Both the position numbers and the translations under genes were made by a program. Source: Methanomicrobiales archaeon (GTDB lineage: Archaea; Halobacteriota; Methanomicrobia; Methanomicrobiales; Methanospirillaceae). From it: a DNA stretch of 64,000 bases. The stretch's first letter is position 1, and the number at the start of each line of letters is the position of its first letter. Where the stretch lies: assembly GCA_025350045.1 (NCBI GenBank), contig JANXYM010000087.1:1-64000 (forward strand), given 5' to 3'. Of the stretch, positions 61,697 to 64,000 are shown piece by piece. The notes beneath the pieces are model-generated. The model made no database searches and was not told the DNA's origin. It saw nothing but the letters and a program-made list of their open reading frames with translations.

Positions 61697-62524
61697 ATGC
61701 AGGAATTCGACAGTAAAAAAATGCCTACCGGGATCTCATCACTCGACCCGATTCTTGATGGGGGAGTTCCACCGGGTTCTGTCATCCTTTTTCTTGGGGA
61801 TCTCGGGGCGGGTAGTAACGAGTTTGTGTACAGTTCTATGATAAACCTCTTGGATGCCCAAAAAAAAGGTGAATTAAAAGACAAAACCACTCCAAAAGAG
61901 CTCCGGTATATCACCTTCACTCGGCTCAAAGATGACGTAAGAAAGGAGATCGTCAATTCACTGCACGTTGACAATGTAAGCCAGCTCGTGGATTCAATCC
62001 AGTTCGATGACCTTTCCGAACTCTATTTTGACAGTAGCGTTGTTCCCGATGAGTGGTACAGCCACAGCGATCTCCTTACAAGAATGCAAAAGCGGTCTGG
62101 TCATGAAAATGTGCTTGTCCAGCTCTCAAACGTGATCAATACAGCACAACCGCACAGTCTTATCGTCATGGATTCTATCACCGATATCGCGACACAATCC
62201 AATACTCCCAACAGCTGGTCAAACCTTACCGGTTTTTTACGGGGTTTACAGCGGGTGTCAAAACAACGGGACCTGAGCTGTTACCTGCTGCTCACCCAGG
62301 GTATTCTCAGTTCAGCCCAGGAGAAAGAGCTCTCCGATATTGCAGATGCGGTGATTCTTTTTAAATGGGAGGAGAGTACGGGTTCCCGCAGGCAGCGGGT
62401 AATGTACTTTGAAAAATTCAGGGGAGTTATGCCACATCTCGAGGAGCGCGATCTCGTGAAATTTGCTGTCCGAATATCGACTACCAGTGGTTTTGAAGTG
62501 AGCAATATCCGGGTGGTCATATGA
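61697..62524 (+). CDS. KaiC/RecA-like protein with degenerate Walker A
   Basis: A 275-residue RecA-superfamily domain of the KaiC/GvpD/RAD55 group. It starts TGISSLDPILDGGVPPGSVI, the KaiC-type lead-in. The Walker A motif should be GxxGxGKT but reads GDLGAGSNE (residues 34-42), with Ser-Asn where the essential Lys-Thr should be. Walker B is kept (SLIVMDSITDIA). So it probably binds nucleotide weakly or not at all. It overlaps the second KaiC-like gene by ATGA. Both lie divergent from a FlaI/FlaJ-like pair, and FlaH, the regulator of archaellum FlaI, is itself a KaiC-like protein. Confidence 0.82.
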   Translation: MQEFDSKKMPTGISSLDPILDGGVPPGSVILFLGDLGAGSNEFVYSSMINLLDAQKKGELKDKTTPKELRYITFTRLKDDVRKEIVNSLHVDNVSQLVDSIQFDDLSELYFDSSVVPDEWYSHSDLLTRMQKRSGHENVLVQLSNVINTAQPHSLIVMDSITDIATQSNTPNSWSNLTGFLRGLQRVSKQRDLSCYLLLTQGILSSAQEKELSDIADAVILFKWEESTGSRRQRVMYFEKFRGVMPHLEERDLVKFAVRISTTSGFEVSNIRVVI

Positions 62525-63219
62525 GTCCCGGGCGGGTTAAGATGGGTATCCTGGGTCTTGATGATATGCTGGGCGGGGGTCTTATTCCGGGCAGCATCTG
62601 TGCGATTATCGGTACGTATGGTACCGGCAAGACAACATTTTCTCTTGATTTCGTATGGGACGGGCTGACAAAAGGAGAGCGGGTTATCTACATCAGTCTT
62701 GAGGAACGCGAGGAGAGGATTCTTTCTTACATGACGCAGAAGGGATGGGATGTAATGCCTTTTTTGAACAAATCGTTCTATGTTATCAAACTCGATCCCA
62801 CGGATTTCAATGTTGCCAACAACCGTATCAAAAACGAACTGCCAAAACTCATCGAAGAAGTGAAGGCCAGCAGGGTGGTTATCGATCCGATCTCTCTGTT
62901 TGAAGACCTGTTCGATAACGATTCTGAACGACGGCAGGAGATGTACCGGTTTATCGAAGGCCTCCGCGACAGGAACTGCACGATCATGATGACCTCAGAG
63001 ACACACAGGGACAACATTTTTTCCAGTCGTCATGGGCTGATCGAGTACCTGGCTGACACGGTGATCCTGCTCCGGTATGTCCGTCCCTCTGATCTGACCG
63101 ATGTCCATCTGGCACTCGAAGTGGTCAAGATGCGCATGTCTGCCCATTCACGTGAGATCAAGCCGTACGAGATTGAGCAGGAACAGGTCATGGTTTACTC
63201 AGAAGCAAATGTGTTCTGA
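62521..63219 (+). CDS. KaiC/RecA-like ATPase with intact Walker A
   Basis: A 232-residue KaiC-family ATPase. The lead-in MGILGLDDMLGGGLIPGSIC runs straight into a complete Walker A, GTYGTGKTTF (31-40). VIYISLEEREERILSYM follows, with the catalytic Glu pair seen in KaiC-type proteins. Walker B is RVVIDPISLFED, and TIMMTSETHRD and LADTVILLRYVRPSD complete the fold. It overlaps the first gene by ATGA, so a hetero-oligomer of one active and one inactive subunit is plausible. Length fits single-domain KaiC proteins. Confidence 0.88.
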   Translation: MSPGRVKMGILGLDDMLGGGLIPGSICAIIGTYGTGKTTFSLDFVWDGLTKGERVIYISLEEREERILSYMTQKGWDVMPFLNKSFYVIKLDPTDFNVANNRIKNELPKLIEEVKASRVVIDPISLFEDLFDNDSERRQEMYRFIEGLRDRNCTIMMTSETHRDNIFSSRHGLIEYLADTVILLRYVRPSDLTDVHLALEVVKMRMSAHSREIKPYEIEQEQVMVYSEANVF

Positions 63220-63352
63220 AGTGATGGGGGAGGACTGGTAGGATTCCTTTTTAATTGTGCAAAAACAAAAAACAGGGCATTTTTTATTCGGAACGCCGGT
63301 TACGAACTTCCCTTCATACGTGTTTTCTCTAAAGAAACGACAATTTTAGAAT

Positions 63353-63616
63353 TTAAAGGGTTATTCCCAGAATATCCAGCAATACAAGAATGCAGACACC
63401 CGGTAACCCACCAATCGCGGAGATCAGAACGGTTGCAAGATCATACCCGAGATCTGGTTTTCCCATCCATTGCATGACATGCAGGAAATTCAGGATAAAC
63501 AGAAGGATGATCCCCAGGATGGCATTAACAATAAGCACCGTGAACTTTTTTACCAGATAGTAGACGATCGCAACAATTGCTACTACGAGAAGAATTGCAA
63601 TGAGTACTGCGCTCAT
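63353..63616 (-). CDS. BofA-family small membrane protein
   Basis: An 87-residue protein with two clear membrane spans (about 4-22 and 27-48) and a hydrophobic C-terminal end. KKFTVLIVNAILGIILLFIL and ATVLISAIGGLPGVCILVLL match the BofA family, which in Bacillus inhibits an intramembrane protease during sporulation. Archaea do not sporulate, so the methanogen role must differ. It reads leftward, 19 bases downstream of the TldD/PmbA-type gene. Confidence 0.78.
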   Translation of the reverse strand: MSAVLIAILLVVAIVAIVYYLVKKFTVLIVNAILGIILLFILNFLHVMQWMGKPDLGYDLATVLISAIGGLPGVCILVLLDILGITL

Positions 63617-63634
63617 AATTATCCCTTTTTTCCT

Positions 63635-64000
63635 CTATTTACCAATGATACGCTGCTTATTTATCTTTACCGAAGGCAGAATCAGCGAGCCGAGTGAACG
63701 GGATTCGGGGCTTATTCCGATAATCTCGTTATGCATCGAAAAGACGTTTCCTGACAGCATGGCACTGCGGATGGGTTCCTGAAACTCCCCACCCTCCATC
63801 CAGAACGCATTGGAGAGTTCAACAGAGAACTCCCCACTCATCGGGTTTGCCGTGTGAGCACCAACCACACTGTGCACGTATACCACTCGCTCATCTTCTA
63901 TCGTACTCCGTTTACCGTCCACGACAAAATTATGGTGGCCGATTCCCGGAGAGCCGCCGTACCCTCCCCGTACCGCACTTGAAGTACTGGTCTTTCCATA
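63635..64000 (-). CDS. TldD/PmbA-family protein, C-terminal part (runs off window)
   Basis: An open frame enters from the right edge and ends at 63635, giving at least 121 residues. The reading from the edge is RGGYGGSPGIGHHNFVVDG, then VHSVVGAHTANPMSGEFSVE, NAFWMEGGEFQEPIRSAMLS and GNVFSMHNEIIGISPESRSL. These are the C-terminal features of TldD/PmbA proteins, which pair to make a peptidase that processes small peptides. The His-containing HEXXXH part would lie upstream, outside the window, if it belongs to TldD rather than PmbA. Confidence 0.85.
   Translation of the reverse strand, partial: YGKTSTSSAVRGGYGGSPGIGHHNFVVDGKRSTIEDERVVYVHSVVGAHTANPMSGEFSVELSNAFWMEGGEFQEPIRSAMLSGNVFSMHNEIIGISPESRSLGSLILPSVKINKQRIIGK

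Overview
The window looks like the chromosome (or a long contig) of a methanogenic archaeon of the Methanomicrobiales, most like Methanoregula and relatives. Archaeal information-processing genes are present: aIF5B, ribosomal proteins S6e and S8e, TFB, Gar1, SRP19 and Rio2. So are a complete A1A0 ATP synthase operon, hydrogenase maturation HypB, an NrpR-type nitrogen regulator domain, DUF2769 and DUF460 proteins, a cupin-type phosphoglucose isomerase, and many secreted proteins with PKD, PEGA or S-layer-like domains. TATA-like boxes (ATTTATA-type) precede several transcription units. The genus assignment is inference; no rRNA lies in the window.

Layout. 1-4.9 kb: a perfect 90-bp inverted repeat carrying the 5' end of an ABC-ATPase gene, a minus-strand operon of three exported proteins (small secreted protein, lipoprotein, large PKD adhesin-like protein), and an AbrB/RelE-type toxin-antitoxin pair. 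4.9-6.75 kb: a gene-poor stretch with degenerate 25-bp tandem repeats broken by a hairpin element. 6.75-9.6 kb: two overlapping ABC-2 permeases without an adjacent ATPase, the first carrying a PrsW-like intramembrane protease domain. 9.7-13 kb: small membrane, transport and enzyme genes. 13.1-21 kb: a housekeeping block (tRNA-His, aIF5B, S6e, S8e, HypB, SRP19, PHP phosphoesterase, Gar1, TFB). 21.1-22.9 kb: two similar tRNA-Ala genes, each with a similar promoter, flanking a PEGA-domain exported protein. 23.4-31.8 kb: ThiL, DUF460, Rio2, a degenerate tRNA-thiolation paralogue, a K+ channel, NAD synthetase and phosphoglucose isomerase. 31.8-38.8 kb: an S-layer-type protein facing a TrmB regulator, an NrpR-domain protein facing an unknown gene, an FAD-dependent pyridine nucleotide-disulfide oxidoreductase, and class II LysRS. 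39-46.4 kb: an MFS exporter, Cys-cluster proteins, a rubredoxin-flavodoxin protein, a cupredoxin, a Mg2+ P-type ATPase and RlmH.

46.4-57 kb: a small RHH-like regulator, a membrane protein, and the ATP synthase operon atpHIKECFABD reading leftward, followed 20 bp later by pgk. 57-63.2 kb: a small zinc-ribbon protein with an unknown partner, then a type IV pilus/archaellum-like machine (PilC/FlaJ-like platform and FlaI/GspE-like ATPase). This machine is transcribed divergently from two overlapping KaiC/RecA-like genes, the first with a damaged Walker A motif. 63.3-64 kb: a BofA-like membrane protein and the C-terminal part of a TldD/PmbA-type protein that runs off the window.

The loci most likely to hold undescribed biology are the FlaI/FlaJ plus tandem-KaiC cluster, the ABC permease-PrsW fusion, the pseudo-thiolase next to the K+ channel, and the surface-protein gene with a C10 homopolymer near its 5' end. 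Short operator-like inverted repeats sit upstream of the TA pair, the TrmB gene, the NrpR-domain gene and the RHH gene.
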